From the NCBI GenBank assembly GCA_029785825.1, contig JAFLYY010000001.1, forward strand, positions 248,001-312,000: 64,000 nt of DNA, in the 5' to 3' direction. The notes under the pieces were generated by a model. That model saw only the letters and a program-made list of their open reading frames with translations. It searched no databases and had not been told where the DNA came from. The DNA comes from Nitrososphaerota archaeon. GTDB taxonomy: Archaea; Thermoproteota; Nitrososphaeria; Nitrososphaerales; Gagatemarchaeaceae. Shown one piece after another: positions 39,878-48,106 of this stretch. Made by a program: the position numbers and the translations under genes. Positions within the stretch are counted from its first letter, which is position 1. Each line of letters opens with the position of its first letter.

Positions 39878-41521
39878 TTAGAACATGAGCGAGCCCTGGA
39901 TGTTGATCGGAGGGAGGTCCTCCGGGTCAACCCTGAGCTCTAGGACCAGCGGGACGTCCGACTTCTCCATGATGAACTCTACGGCGTCTCCCGCCCTCTC
40001 GTCCGAGTCGACCACCATCCCCCGCGCGCCGAATGTCTCGGCGACCTTCGCGAAGTCAGGGTTGGCATGCATGGTCCCAAACACCCTCCCCATCTTCTGT
40101 ATCTTCTGCCTCATCAGGAGCACCCTGTAGGAGTTGTCGTTCACCACGACAACCTTCGCCCCTATCTTCTCCCTTACCGCCGTCTCCATGTCCTGAAGAG
40201 TCATCATGAACTCCCCGTCCCCCATGACCCCCACGACCTCCCTTTCCGGGAGTGCCATCTTCGCCCCGAGGACGGCCGGGAAGACGAATCCCATGGAACC
40301 CATGTTGGTGGCCGCGAGGAAGCTGCGGCTGGACCTGACCTTCAGGCACGCGTACGAGTACACCTGGTGGAGCCCCTGCCCCGCCGCAAGGATGGCATCC
40401 CTCGGAAGGGCCCCGTCGAGGGCCGAAAGGAAGCGAGCCGGGTTCGCATATCCTGGCTTGTGACGCCTTTCCGCTTCGCCCAGAACCACACGCCACGCTT
40501 CTTTCTCGTCTTCGATCCTGCTCTTCCAGCCGTCTTTCGCCCTCGCTTCGACCACGGCCGCGAGCCTCTTCGCGAACCCTGAGGCATCCGCATCCGAATG
40601 CATGGCGTAGGGGATGGGCTTCTTGTCCCAGAGAGGGTCCATGTTCACCGCGTAGACTTCGCCCCTGGGAGCGGTGTTGAAGCCATAGGTCGAGACGTCA
40701 GAAAGGCCACATCCGAGGCAAAGGACCATGTCGGCCTGGGCGAGGGCGGCGTCGGCGACCCTGACCCCGCCGAACCCTGTCCTTCCCAGCGACATAGGGT
40801 TATCCTCAGGCACCGCTCCCCTACCATTCCCGGTTGACACAGCAGGCATCTCCGTCTTCGACAGTAGGTCTGCGAGCGCCTCCGACCCCCGTGGGGAGTT
40901 GATTCCTCCGCCGACCACCACAAGGGGCCTTTCGGCCTTGACCAGGGCTTCGGCGGCGAGCTTCACCTCTTCTTCCCTGGCCGGCTTCTCTTCAGCCGCG
41001 GATACCTGGACTACCTGTCTTCCTGCCTCTTGGGACCAGACATCGTCCGGGACTTCGAGGTAGACCGGCCCTGCCGGCGCCGAGGCAGCCAGCGAGAACG
41101 CGTCAGCGAAGGCCCTTCCCGCTCCCGTCCCCTTTTCGATCCGCCAGGCTCCCTTGACCAGGCTCTTTGCCATTTCCGTCTGGGGTATCTCCAGCCAGGA
41201 GTCCATCCCCGACATCCTCCGCTTCACGGCCCCCGCCACGAGAAGCATGGGGGAGCCGTCCTTCCACGCATTCGCCAGGCCGACCAGGGAGTTCAGGAAA
41301 CCCGGCCCACCGTGCACCAGCGCGACCCCCGGACTTCCCGTGACCCTCCCTTCTGCGTCAGCCATGCTCACCGCGACCTGCTCGTGTCTGGTGGAGACGT
41401 ATCTGATTCCGCTCCCAGAGAGCGCGTCCATCAGGTCGAGGACCGAAGTACCGATGAGCCCGTAGGCCCTCTTGACGCCGTACCCTTCGAGCGAGGCGAC
41501 GAGGAGCTCGGAGACTTTCAT
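39878..41521 (-). CDS. Thiamine diphosphate-dependent enzyme (acetolactate synthase / 2-oxoacid decarboxylase family)
   Basis: A 547-residue three-domain ThDP enzyme. The N-terminal PYR domain has R-H-E-Q-V-A-V-S-M-A near residue 45 with the catalytic Glu; the middle domain has V-V-V-G-G-G-I; the C-terminal domain has G-D-G-E-F-M-M-T-L followed by V-V-N-D-N-S-Y, the ThDP/Mg motif. It could be an acetolactate synthase-like carboligase or a 2-oxoacid decarboxylase. The 4-bp overlap with the upstream D-2-hydroxyacid dehydrogenase gene argues that it acts on the oxoacid made by that enzyme. No small regulatory subunit gene is adjacent. Confidence 0.85.
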   Translation of the reverse strand: MKVSELLVASLEGYGVKRAYGLIGTSVLDLMDALSGSGIRYVSTRHEQVAVSMADAEGRVTGSPGVALVHGGPGFLNSLVGLANAWKDGSPMLLVAGAVKRRMSGMDSWLEIPQTEMAKSLVKGAWRIEKGTGAGRAFADAFSLAASAPAGPVYLEVPDDVWSQEAGRQVVQVSAAEEKPAREEEVKLAAEALVKAERPLVVVGGGINSPRGSEALADLLSKTEMPAVSTGNGRGAVPEDNPMSLGRTGFGGVRVADAALAQADMVLCLGCGLSDVSTYGFNTAPRGEVYAVNMDPLWDKKPIPYAMHSDADASGFAKRLAAVVEARAKDGWKSRIEDEKEAWRVVLGEAERRHKPGYANPARFLSALDGALPRDAILAAGQGLHQVYSYACLKVRSSRSFLAATNMGSMGFVFPAVLGAKMALPEREVVGVMGDGEFMMTLQDMETAVREKIGAKVVVVNDNSYRVLLMRQKIQKMGRVFGTMHANPDFAKVAETFGARGMVVDSDERAGDAVEFIMEKSDVPLVLELRVDPEDLPPINIQGSLMF

Positions 41522-42510
41522 GGGTTCACTACGTTCAGAGGCGGCTGGCCGAGGGCTACCCTTACCACGTTCTCCACCGTCGCCTGGATTATCCTGAGCC
41601 TCGCATCATTCGTCGCGCCCGCGATGTGCGGAGTAAGGATCACGTTCGCCCCGTCCTTTGCCGCCAAGAGGAGGGGGTTGTCAGGGGAGACGGGCTCTTG
41701 AGCGAACACGTCCAACCCCGCGCCTCCGATCCACCCCTGAGTGACCGCCCTGGCCAGAGCGGCCTCGTCGTTGAGCTCACCCCTGGAGACGTTGATGTAG
41801 ACAGCATAGGACTTCATCAGCCTGAACTCCCTCTCCCCGAACATCGCCTTTGTGCTCTCTGTCAGGGGTACATGTACGCTCACGACGTCGCTCTCGGAAA
41901 GCAGGCGGGAAAGCGGGAGGAACGACGCTTCTAGCGTCTTTTCATCGTCGTCGGCGAGCTTCACCAGGTCATTGTAGACGACGTTGGCGCCCAGGAACCT
42001 CGCCCTCTGCGCGACCTCCTTCCCTATCCGTCCCATCCCGACGATCCCCCAGGTCTTCCCGTGCACCTCCGCGGAGACGTTCAGGAGCTCTTCCTGGACC
42101 CACACTCCCTCGGTTATCCTGCGGTGGGCGTAGCCCATCCGCTTGAGGAGGACCAGCGCGGCTGCCAGGGTGTGTTCTGCAACCGAGATGGCGTTGGCCC
42201 CCCCGATATTCGTCACCTGGATTCCCTTCTTCCTGCAGGCCGCCAGGTCGATATGATTGTAGCCGGTGCTGGGCTGCGCAATCAGCCTGACCTTGTCCAT
42301 CGAGGCCACCTCTCTCTCGGTTATCGGGATTCTGAACGTGTAGTCCCCGATTACCATGTCTGCCTTCGAAAGCTCCTCCATCAGTCTCGGAGAACCGGGG
42401 TCGCTCACGGTGACGAACTCTGCGTCGATCTTGTACTTCTCTAGGCTCTCGGCGAAAAAGAGCCTGACGAGCCCTTCTGGCATCGGCGAGAGGACGAGTA
42501 TCCTCAGCAC
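41518..42510 (-). CDS. D-2-hydroxyacid dehydrogenase
   Basis: A 330-residue NAD(P)-dependent dehydrogenase. The nucleotide motif is G-M-G-R-I-G near residue 153. Catalytic residues are the Arg in V-S-R-G, the Glu in F-A-Q-E-P and the His in L-T-P-H-I-A-G. It interconverts 2-oxoacids and D-2-hydroxyacids; glyoxylate/hydroxypyruvate, lactate and 3-phosphoglycerate are possible substrates. The GTG start has GGGGAGA upstream, so it is leadered. Its stop overlaps the start of the ThDP enzyme by 4 bp, giving a coupled two-gene operon. Confidence 0.9.
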   Translation of the reverse strand: MLRILVLSPMPEGLVRLFFAESLEKYKIDAEFVTVSDPGSPRLMEELSKADMVIGDYTFRIPITEREVASMDKVRLIAQPSTGYNHIDLAACRKKGIQVTNIGGANAISVAEHTLAAALVLLKRMGYAHRRITEGVWVQEELLNVSAEVHGKTWGIVGMGRIGKEVAQRARFLGANVVYNDLVKLADDDEKTLEASFLPLSRLLSESDVVSVHVPLTESTKAMFGEREFRLMKSYAVYINVSRGELNDEAALARAVTQGWIGGAGLDVFAQEPVSPDNPLLLAAKDGANVILTPHIAGATNDARLRIIQATVENVVRVALGQPPLNVVNP

Positions 42511-42601
42511 GGGGTCTCCCCGCCGGCGACGGCTCCATCCGACGACCTCATGCCCCTTCCCGGCCGAACCCGCATCTTTTTAGCGTAACCCAAAACATGC
42601 A

Positions 42602-43213
42602 GTGCCGTTGGGCTGGAGCAATGCCAGGAAGGCCGGTGCGCTGCTCTTCTTCGGTGTGGCGCAGTTCGCCCTCTTCGAGATGGTAGCTGAGTTCGTCTAC
42701 CCGGGGTACAGCGTCTCTCAGAACTACATCAGCGACCTGGGGCCGCCCTGCGTGAACGGGGGAGGGTGCCCCTCTCAGACCTCCTGGCTCATCTTCGACA
42801 CGTCTATCGCGATCATGGGCGTCGCAGTGATTCTGTCGGGGCTAATGATCCAGCGCCACTACAGATGGAAGCCGCTCTCCGGAGTCGTCGTCCTCGCAGG
42901 GATCGGGGCGCTCGGAGTGGGAGTCTTCAACGAGACGGCGCCATATGGCCTCCACGATATCTTCTCGCTGATCACCTTCGTCGGCATAGGCCTGACCGCG
43001 ATTCTTTCTTACAAGCTGCAAAAGGCCCCGCTTTCTTACTTCGGGGTGATCTTGGGCCTCCTCACCCTCGCCTTCCTCGTCCTCTACATCCCGGGCACCG
43101 GAGCCGAGGGGACTGCGATGGGGATTGGTCCCGGAGGGCTCGAGCGGCTTATCGTCTATCCCGTCCTCATCTGGAGCCTGGCCTTCTCTGGCCACCTGAT
43201 GGCTACGGATTAG
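42602..43213 (+). CDS. DUF998-type membrane protein
   Basis: A 203-residue protein with six hydrophobic segments. After the first helix it has Y-S-V-S-Q-N-Y-I-S-D-L-G, the conserved loop of DUF998 proteins, whose function is not established. The loop at residues 50-60 has two Cys (P-C-V-N-G-G-G-C) that could form a disulfide outside the cell. The GTG start at 42602 is about 24 bp from a CTTTTTAG box. It is convergent with the acetyl-CoA synthetase gene. Confidence 0.8.
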   Translation: MPLGWSNARKAGALLFFGVAQFALFEMVAEFVYPGYSVSQNYISDLGPPCVNGGGCPSQTSWLIFDTSIAIMGVAVILSGLMIQRHYRWKPLSGVVVLAGIGALGVGVFNETAPYGLHDIFSLITFVGIGLTAILSYKLQKAPLSYFGVILGLLTLAFLVLYIPGTGAEGTAMGIGPGGLERLIVYPVLIWSLAFSGHLMATD

Positions 43214-43322
43214 TGTCCGCCTTCTCTGGGGGAACCGACGCACCCGCTGGCTCTTCCGCGGCTGCGAGTCCGTTCACCGCCGCCAGCTCACACCTTCGGC
43301 GCGACCGCCGCGCCTGCCGATC

Positions 43323-45359
43323 CTACGGTGCCTGGACCTGCTTCCGGATGGTCTCGACGACGTCAGGGTTGGCGAGTGTCGTGACATCGCCGTAGTCCTT
43401 CCTGTCTGAAATCGAAGCGAGCACCCTCCTCATTATCTTCCCTGACCTCGTCTTTGGGAGGTCTGGGACCACGTACACGAACCTCGGCCTGGCTATCGGC
43501 CCGAGCTGCTTCACCACGTTCCCCCTGATGGCGTCTTCCAGCCCCCCTGTGGGGACGCTGCCGGGCTTTAGGGCCACGTACACGACAGGGACATGCCCTC
43601 TGAGCTCGTCTTCCATGGCTATGGCTGCCGCCTCTGCGACCTCCGGCGTCGTGAGCACCGCGTTCTCTATCTCTTTGGTTCCGAGCCTGTGCCCCGCCAC
43701 CTTGATGACGTCGTCGACCCTCCCGAGGATCCGGAAATATCCGTCCGCTGCCTGGACCGCTCCGTCGCCTGCAAAGTAGGGCCAGTCGCGCCAGTCCTTG
43801 CTCTGCCTGTCGCGGTTGTATTTCGAGTAGTATACGCTCACGAACCGGTCAGGGTCTCCCCAGACGGTCTGCATGATTCCAGGCCACGGGTTCCTGATGC
43901 AGATGTTCCCCGCCCTGTTCTGACCGGGAGGGACCTCCGCGCCGTTTTCGTCATAGATGACCGGGTATATCCCGGGCATGCCTGGACCGGCACTCCCCGG
44001 TTTCATCGGTGCTACAGCTGGTATGGTGGAGCAGAGGAACCCACCTGTCTCGGTCTGCCACCAGGTGTCGGTGATCACCGCCTCCCTCTTCCCCACGGCT
44101 TCATAGTACCACTTCCATGCTTCCGGCTCTATGGGTTCCCCCACCGTGGTCATGGCCTTGAAGCGATAGTGGTACTTTGCGGGTTCGTCTGGACCCGCCT
44201 TTCTCAGCATGCGGATGGTGGTGGGGGCCGTGTGGAATATGTTGACTCCGAGGCGCTCGGCGATCCTCCAAGGCCTCCCGGGGTCCGGGTACAGCGGGAC
44301 TCCCTCGTACATCACCGAAGTCGCCGCGTTGGTCAGCGGACCGTAGACTATGTACGAGTGGCCAGTGATCCACCCGATGTCGGCGAAGCACCAATAGACG
44401 TCTTCAGGGCGTATGTCCTGCACGAACCTCGTAGTCCCCGCTACATAGGCCAGGTAGCCGCCGGTCCTGTGCTGAACCCCCTTGGGCACCCCGGTGGAGC
44501 CGCTGGTGTACATCAGGAAAAGAGGCGCCTCGGCATCCATCGAGACCGGAGCTATGGTCTTCCCTCTGAACGGCTTCACCACCTCGTCCACGAAGAAGTC
44601 CCTCCCTTCGATCATGGGGGACCGGGAGATGTACTTCCCCGGATGCCTCCTCCAGACGAGCACCTTCTTGACCTCGACTCCCAGCTTCTCGGCCTCCTCT
44701 ACTGTGACGTCTGCTTCCTTCTTCTTGTCAATCAATCCGCCGTTCCTGTAGTAACCGTCGATCGTGACCAGGACGGTGCTCTCGGAGTCCTCCATGCGTT
44801 CGGCGCACGCCTTCGCGCTGAATCCTCCGAACACCTGGTTGTGGATTATCCCCAGCCTCGCCGCTGCCAGCATCGAGATGGGGAGCTCAGGGACCATGGG
44901 GAGATGGAACGTTATCCTGTCTCCTGTGTTCAGGCCCGCGAACTCCCTCAGGACCAGGGCGAACCCGTTGACCCTGTTGTAGAGCTCCTGGTAGGTGATG
45001 ACCTGAGTGGCCTCGTCCTCAGATTCCGGGACCCAGATGAGCGCCGCCTTGTTCCTATGCTTCGGGAGGTGCCTGTCGACGGTGTTATAGGACGCGTTCA
45101 GCTTCCCGCCGACGAACCACTTCCAGAAGGGAGGTCTGCTCGTGTCAAGGACTGTGTGCCATCTGCTGTCCCAGCTCAGCAGGTCTGCATACTCTTCGAA
45201 GCACTGGGGGAAATTCTTCTCGGAGAAGCGTTCAAAGACGGACGAGTCGCTCATGTTGGCCTGCTTCACGAAGCTCTGTGGCGGCTGTATGAGTGGTTCC
45301 TCCTTCCAGTGCACTGCGATGTGGGCTTCGGAAACCTCGGCCCCCGTGCCGGCCGTCAT
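43323..45359 (-). CDS. acs: Acetyl-CoA synthetase (AMP-forming)
   Basis: A 678-residue ANL-family enzyme converting acetate, ATP and CoA into acetyl-CoA. The N-terminal region has F-V-K-Q-A-N and W-F-V-G-G-K-L-N-A-S-Y-N typical of Acs. Adenylation motifs are Y-T-S-G-S-T-G-V-P-K-G and D-T-W-W-Q-T-E-T-G-G, and the C-terminal P-K-T-R-S-G-K-I-M-R-R holds the Lys needed for adenylation and often acetylated for control. The frame extends upstream to 45545, but a minus-strand TATA box about 31 bp before the ATG at 45359 and the family pattern support this start. It supplies acetyl-CoA to citrate synthase. Confidence 0.93.
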   Translation of the reverse strand: MTAGTGAEVSEAHIAVHWKEEPLIQPPQSFVKQANMSDSSVFERFSEKNFPQCFEEYADLLSWDSRWHTVLDTSRPPFWKWFVGGKLNASYNTVDRHLPKHRNKAALIWVPESEDEATQVITYQELYNRVNGFALVLREFAGLNTGDRITFHLPMVPELPISMLAAARLGIIHNQVFGGFSAKACAERMEDSESTVLVTIDGYYRNGGLIDKKKEADVTVEEAEKLGVEVKKVLVWRRHPGKYISRSPMIEGRDFFVDEVVKPFRGKTIAPVSMDAEAPLFLMYTSGSTGVPKGVQHRTGGYLAYVAGTTRFVQDIRPEDVYWCFADIGWITGHSYIVYGPLTNAATSVMYEGVPLYPDPGRPWRIAERLGVNIFHTAPTTIRMLRKAGPDEPAKYHYRFKAMTTVGEPIEPEAWKWYYEAVGKREAVITDTWWQTETGGFLCSTIPAVAPMKPGSAGPGMPGIYPVIYDENGAEVPPGQNRAGNICIRNPWPGIMQTVWGDPDRFVSVYYSKYNRDRQSKDWRDWPYFAGDGAVQAADGYFRILGRVDDVIKVAGHRLGTKEIENAVLTTPEVAEAAAIAMEDELRGHVPVVYVALKPGSVPTGGLEDAIRGNVVKQLGPIARPRFVYVVPDLPKTRSGKIMRRVLASISDRKDYGDVTTLANPDVVETIRKQVQAP

Positions 45360-45386
45360 CCTGACCCTGAAATGGACGTGTCGCGC

Positions 45387-45394
45387 ATTTAAGA
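45387..45394 (-). promoter_or_regulatory. TATA box of the acetyl-CoA synthetase gene
   Basis: On the minus strand CTTAAATG is centred about 31 bp before the ATG at 45359. It excludes the longer upstream start, which would lie on the other side of this box. Confidence 0.5.
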
Positions 45395-45519
45395 GTGGCT
45401 GAACCCTCTCACTTTCTTCCGCCGCGCCGAGGGCCCTTGGAGAGCCTGGCTGAGGATGGTTCCAGTACACCAATGACGCTATGGACCAATCATGCCATCC
45501 GCGCAATGCTGACGCGAGG

Positions 45520-45900
45520 ATGTCCCAGTTCACGTCGGCGGTCAAGAACCAGACGGAGGCGCAGCCGTTCTACACCAAGAACGTCGGTTTCGAGAAGAAG
45601 ACAGACTCCACCCCTCCAGGGGGTACAGGTGGGTGACAGTCGGGGCAGAAGGGCCCAAGTTCTGGAGCTGGCGCTCTTCCAGGGTGGGACGGCTGACTTG
45701 AATCACTGGTCGGCCAACTGGTGGCCAGTGACATCCCAGCCGATCGTGCTTCGCGTGGACGACTGCCGGAAGACCGCCGCCGAGCTGAAGGCGCGCGGCG
45801 TGCCGTCCAGCGCAGAGCCGAAGGACTACCCGTGGGGGATATCGCTACCTTCGCAGGCCCCGACGGCAACCTCTTCTTGATCAACCATTCCCCTTCCCAA
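45520..45900 (+). pseudogene. Frameshifted VOC-family (glyoxalase-like) gene remnant
   Basis: Pieces of one VOC protein appear in order in different frames. The first reads from ATG 45520 and includes Q-P-F-Y-T-K-N-V-G-F-E-K-K-T-D. A short piece reads Y-R-W-V-T-V-G-A-E-G-P. A third includes L-E-L-A-L-F-Q-G-G and later V-L-R-V-D-D-C-R-K-T-A-A-E-L. The last reads F-A-G-P-D-G-N-L-F-L-I. Together they match a YaeR/PhnB-type domain, but at least three frame changes are needed. Either the gene is decaying or the assembly has several indels here. It lies directly beside tRNA-Leu. Confidence 0.75.
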
Positions 45901-45949
45901 CAGTGGTCGGATGGCTGGAGTCAGAGCAGTCCGGCGATTTTTGCACTGG

Positions 45950-46050
45950 TGCGGGGGATGGGATTCGAACCCACGAACCCCTAAGGGAGGGGATCTCTCG
46001 GGCTGCGCCGCTTAAGTCCCCTGCTTTTGGCCAGGCTTAGCTACCCCCGC
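45950..46050 (-). tRNA. tRNA-Leu (anticodon UAA) with a 16-nt intron
   Basis: Acceptor strands GCGGGGG and CCCCCGC pair fully, with discriminator A and no encoded CCA. The anticodon stem GGGGA/TCCCC has loop CTTAAGA after removal of a 16-nt intron at 45995-46010, at the canonical 37/38 position; the anticodon UAA is at 46012-46014. The intron forms a bulge-helix-bulge: a GGC/GCC inner helix, a short central helix between CTT and GAG, and AGC and AGA bulges at the two cut sites. A long variable arm (TCC..GGG type) is present, as expected for Leu. Spliced length is 85 nt. Confidence 0.92.
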
Positions 46051-46090
46051 GAAAGCCGCGATGCAAGGTTCTGTTATTAACATTGGAGAC

Positions 46091-47779
46091 CTATGAGACG
46101 AGCCTTACGAGCGCCTTCAGCCCCCCTGCGTTCGCGACGCCGTCGGCCTGCACCCAGCCCCTTCTCGCCACGGTCACGCCGTAGCCGACGTTGTCGAGTT
46201 CGCCCACCGAATGGGCGTCAGAGTCTATCACGAGGGGTACCCCCTCCTCAATGGCTTTCTTGGCCCAAAGTTCATCCAAGTCGAGTCGCTTGGGCTGTCC
46301 GTCGACTTCGAGCATCTTCCCGTTGTCTTTGGCTGCCTTGATCACCCTGACGAGGTCGATGGGGTTCCCCTCTCTTCTGCCGATCAGCCGGTTCGTCGGG
46401 TGGCAGAGGAAGTCGACCGAGGGGTGAGCAAGGGCCTTCAGCACTCTTTCTGTGAGCCTCTCTGGGTCCTGCTTGAAGTTCTGGTGCAGCGACGCCCCGA
46501 CCACGTCAAACTCGTCGAGGAACTCCCTGTCAAAGTCAAGCGACCCGTCGTTCCTGATCTCGACCTCAACCCCTTTCAGTATAGTGAACGGCGCCAGCAG
46601 TTCGTTGAGCCTGTCGATCTCCTTCCACTGGCGTCTGAACCTCTCTTCCGTTAGCCCGTTGGCCACCCTCACCGACACGGAATGGTCTGTGACCGCGATG
46701 TACTCGTACCCCCTCCCCTTCGCCGCCAGGGCCATGGCTTCAAGCTCCTCCGACCCGTCGCTCCATGTAGTATGCATCTGCAGGTCTCCCCTGATGTCGT
46801 CGAACTCCAGGAGCGCCGGGAGCCTATGCTCCAATGAGGCCTCGATCTCTCCCCTGTTCTCCCTCAGCTCCGGGGGGATGTATTCCATCCCTAGCTCCTG
46901 ATACACCCCCTCTTCAGTTTCCCCTGCTCGCCTCCTCCCCTCCCTGTCGAACAGCCCGTACTCGTTGAGCTTCCAACCCTTCTCGATGGCAAGGTTCCTC
47001 ATAGCGATGCTGTGGTCCTTGGAGCCGGTGAAATAGAGCAGAGCGGCCCCGCACTCTTCCTTGGTGAAGAGCCTGACGTCGACCTGGACGCCGTTCCCCT
47101 GCTTGACACTCGCCCTTCTCGGCCCACTCTCGACGACCTCGGCGATCCCGGGACACCCTTTGATGGCTTCCAGCACCCTTGGGTCCGTCGAGAGGAGGTC
47201 CAGGTCTCCTACGGTGCCCCTCCCTCTCCTGAGGCTCCCTGCCATCCTAACGCTTATTCCGAGCGCTTCAAAGTAAGACTCCAGTTTCCTGAACTCCCCT
47301 TCGGCTTCGGGGATGAGCATCCGCTTCCCATAGCTCGCCAGCCTCTCTATCCCTTCCCTGAACGACGCCCGCACCGTCGGGCCGAATTCCCTGTCCAGCC
47401 TTCCGCTCTCCAGGGCCTCCTTCAATTTGTCCACGCTGTCTATCCCGAGGTCGTGCGACAGATGATAGGCGGTCCTCGGCCCTATCCCCTGGACTCTCGT
47501 CAGAAGGGTGACCCCTGGTGGCGTCATCTCTTCCAGCTTCTCAAGGAGCCGCAACCTCCCGGTCGTCAGATACTCATCGATTTTCTTGGATATCCCCTCC
47601 CCGATGAAACGGATGTCTTCGAGCCTCCCCTCCCTCCACACGAGTTCAACGTCCTCGTCTAGGTTCCTGACGCTCGTCGCCGCGCGGTGGTAGGCTACGA
47701 CCTTGAACCTGTCCTCTCCGTTGGCTTCCGCCAGGTCGCCCAGTCTGTCTAGGAGCTCAGCCACCTCTCCGTTCTTCAA
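46091..47779 (-). CDS. PolX-type DNA polymerase with PHP domain
   Basis: A 562-residue family X protein for DNA repair synthesis. Residues 1-85 form the 8-kDa-like domain (D-R-F-K-V-V-A-Y-H-R-A). A helix-hairpin-helix follows (V-Q-G-I-G-P-R-T). The nucleotidyltransferase core has G-S-L-R-R-G-R-G-T-V-G-D-L-D with two catalytic Asp. The C-terminal PHP domain starts with D-L-Q-M-H-T-T-W-S-D-G and may give 3-prime exonuclease or phosphatase activity. The TTG start at 47779 is 28.5 bp from the centre of a TTTTAAAA box shared with the divergent Lrp-like gene. Confidence 0.92.
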   Translation of the reverse strand: MKNGEVAELLDRLGDLAEANGEDRFKVVAYHRAATSVRNLDEDVELVWREGRLEDIRFIGEGISKKIDEYLTTGRLRLLEKLEEMTPPGVTLLTRVQGIGPRTAYHLSHDLGIDSVDKLKEALESGRLDREFGPTVRASFREGIERLASYGKRMLIPEAEGEFRKLESYFEALGISVRMAGSLRRGRGTVGDLDLLSTDPRVLEAIKGCPGIAEVVESGPRRASVKQGNGVQVDVRLFTKEECGAALLYFTGSKDHSIAMRNLAIEKGWKLNEYGLFDREGRRRAGETEEGVYQELGMEYIPPELRENRGEIEASLEHRLPALLEFDDIRGDLQMHTTWSDGSEELEAMALAAKGRGYEYIAVTDHSVSVRVANGLTEERFRRQWKEIDRLNELLAPFTILKGVEVEIRNDGSLDFDREFLDEFDVVGASLHQNFKQDPERLTERVLKALAHPSVDFLCHPTNRLIGRREGNPIDLVRVIKAAKDNGKMLEVDGQPKRLDLDELWAKKAIEEGVPLVIDSDAHSVGELDNVGYGVTVARRGWVQADGVANAGGLKALVRLVS

Positions 47780-47802
47780 GGCGGTCGTTTCACGGCGATT
47801 CG

Positions 47803-47811
47803 TTTTTAAAA
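47803..47811. promoter_or_regulatory. Palindromic TATA box shared by polX and an Lrp-like gene
   Basis: TTTTAAAA (47804-47811) is centred exactly 28.5 bp from the TTG of polX (47779, minus) and 28.5 bp from the GTG of the Lrp-like gene (47836, plus). No second TATA-like element lies between the two starts. Confidence 0.7.
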
Positions 47812-47835
47812 GGAATGCCGGGCTACCAAGTAACA

Positions 47836-48105
47836 GTGCCAGTCTTTCAGAAGGCCTTCGTCCTGCTCAAGGTTGTTCCGGGACACGAAAGGGAAGTGAT
47901 CAGTAATCTGTTGAAGATTCCCGATGTAATGGAAGCCCACGTGGTCCCCGGTGACTGGGATGTCCTCGCCGTGATCAGCTCCCAAAAGGAGGTGCTCATG
48001 CCGAGCGACGAGAAGGTGTATCGCCTGGTCATGGACAAGATTCAGAAGATAAAGCATATCCAAGACACCAACACGATGGTGTCCCAGTTCTCCCAGTCGA
48101 AGTAG
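47836..48105 (+). CDS. Lrp/AsnC-type ligand-binding domain protein (no HTH)
   Basis: An 89-residue stand-alone RAM domain of the Lrp/AsnC family, which usually binds amino acids and forms octamers. It shows F-V-L-L-K-V-V-P-G-H-E-R-E-V, then P-D-V-M-E-A-H-V-V-P-G-D-W-D-V-L-A-V-I, the typical beta-alpha-beta-beta pattern. It has no DNA-binding helix-turn-helix, so it may act by joining full-length Lrp proteins or as a small sensor. An ATG seven codons upstream lies only 7 bp from the TATA centre and would be outside the transcript, so I chose the GTG at 47836. Confidence 0.82.
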   Translation: MPVFQKAFVLLKVVPGHEREVISNLLKIPDVMEAHVVPGDWDVLAVISSQKEVLMPSDEKVYRLVMDKIQKIKHIQDTNTMVSQFSQSK

Positions 48106-48106
48106 A

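Noticed and set aside
43593-45392. A 599-codon open frame on the plus strand opposite acetyl-CoA synthetase
   Set aside because: It mirrors the codon phase of the real gene in GC-rich DNA, is very rich in Arg, Pro and Gly, and shows no domain. The minus-strand gene has every Acs motif.
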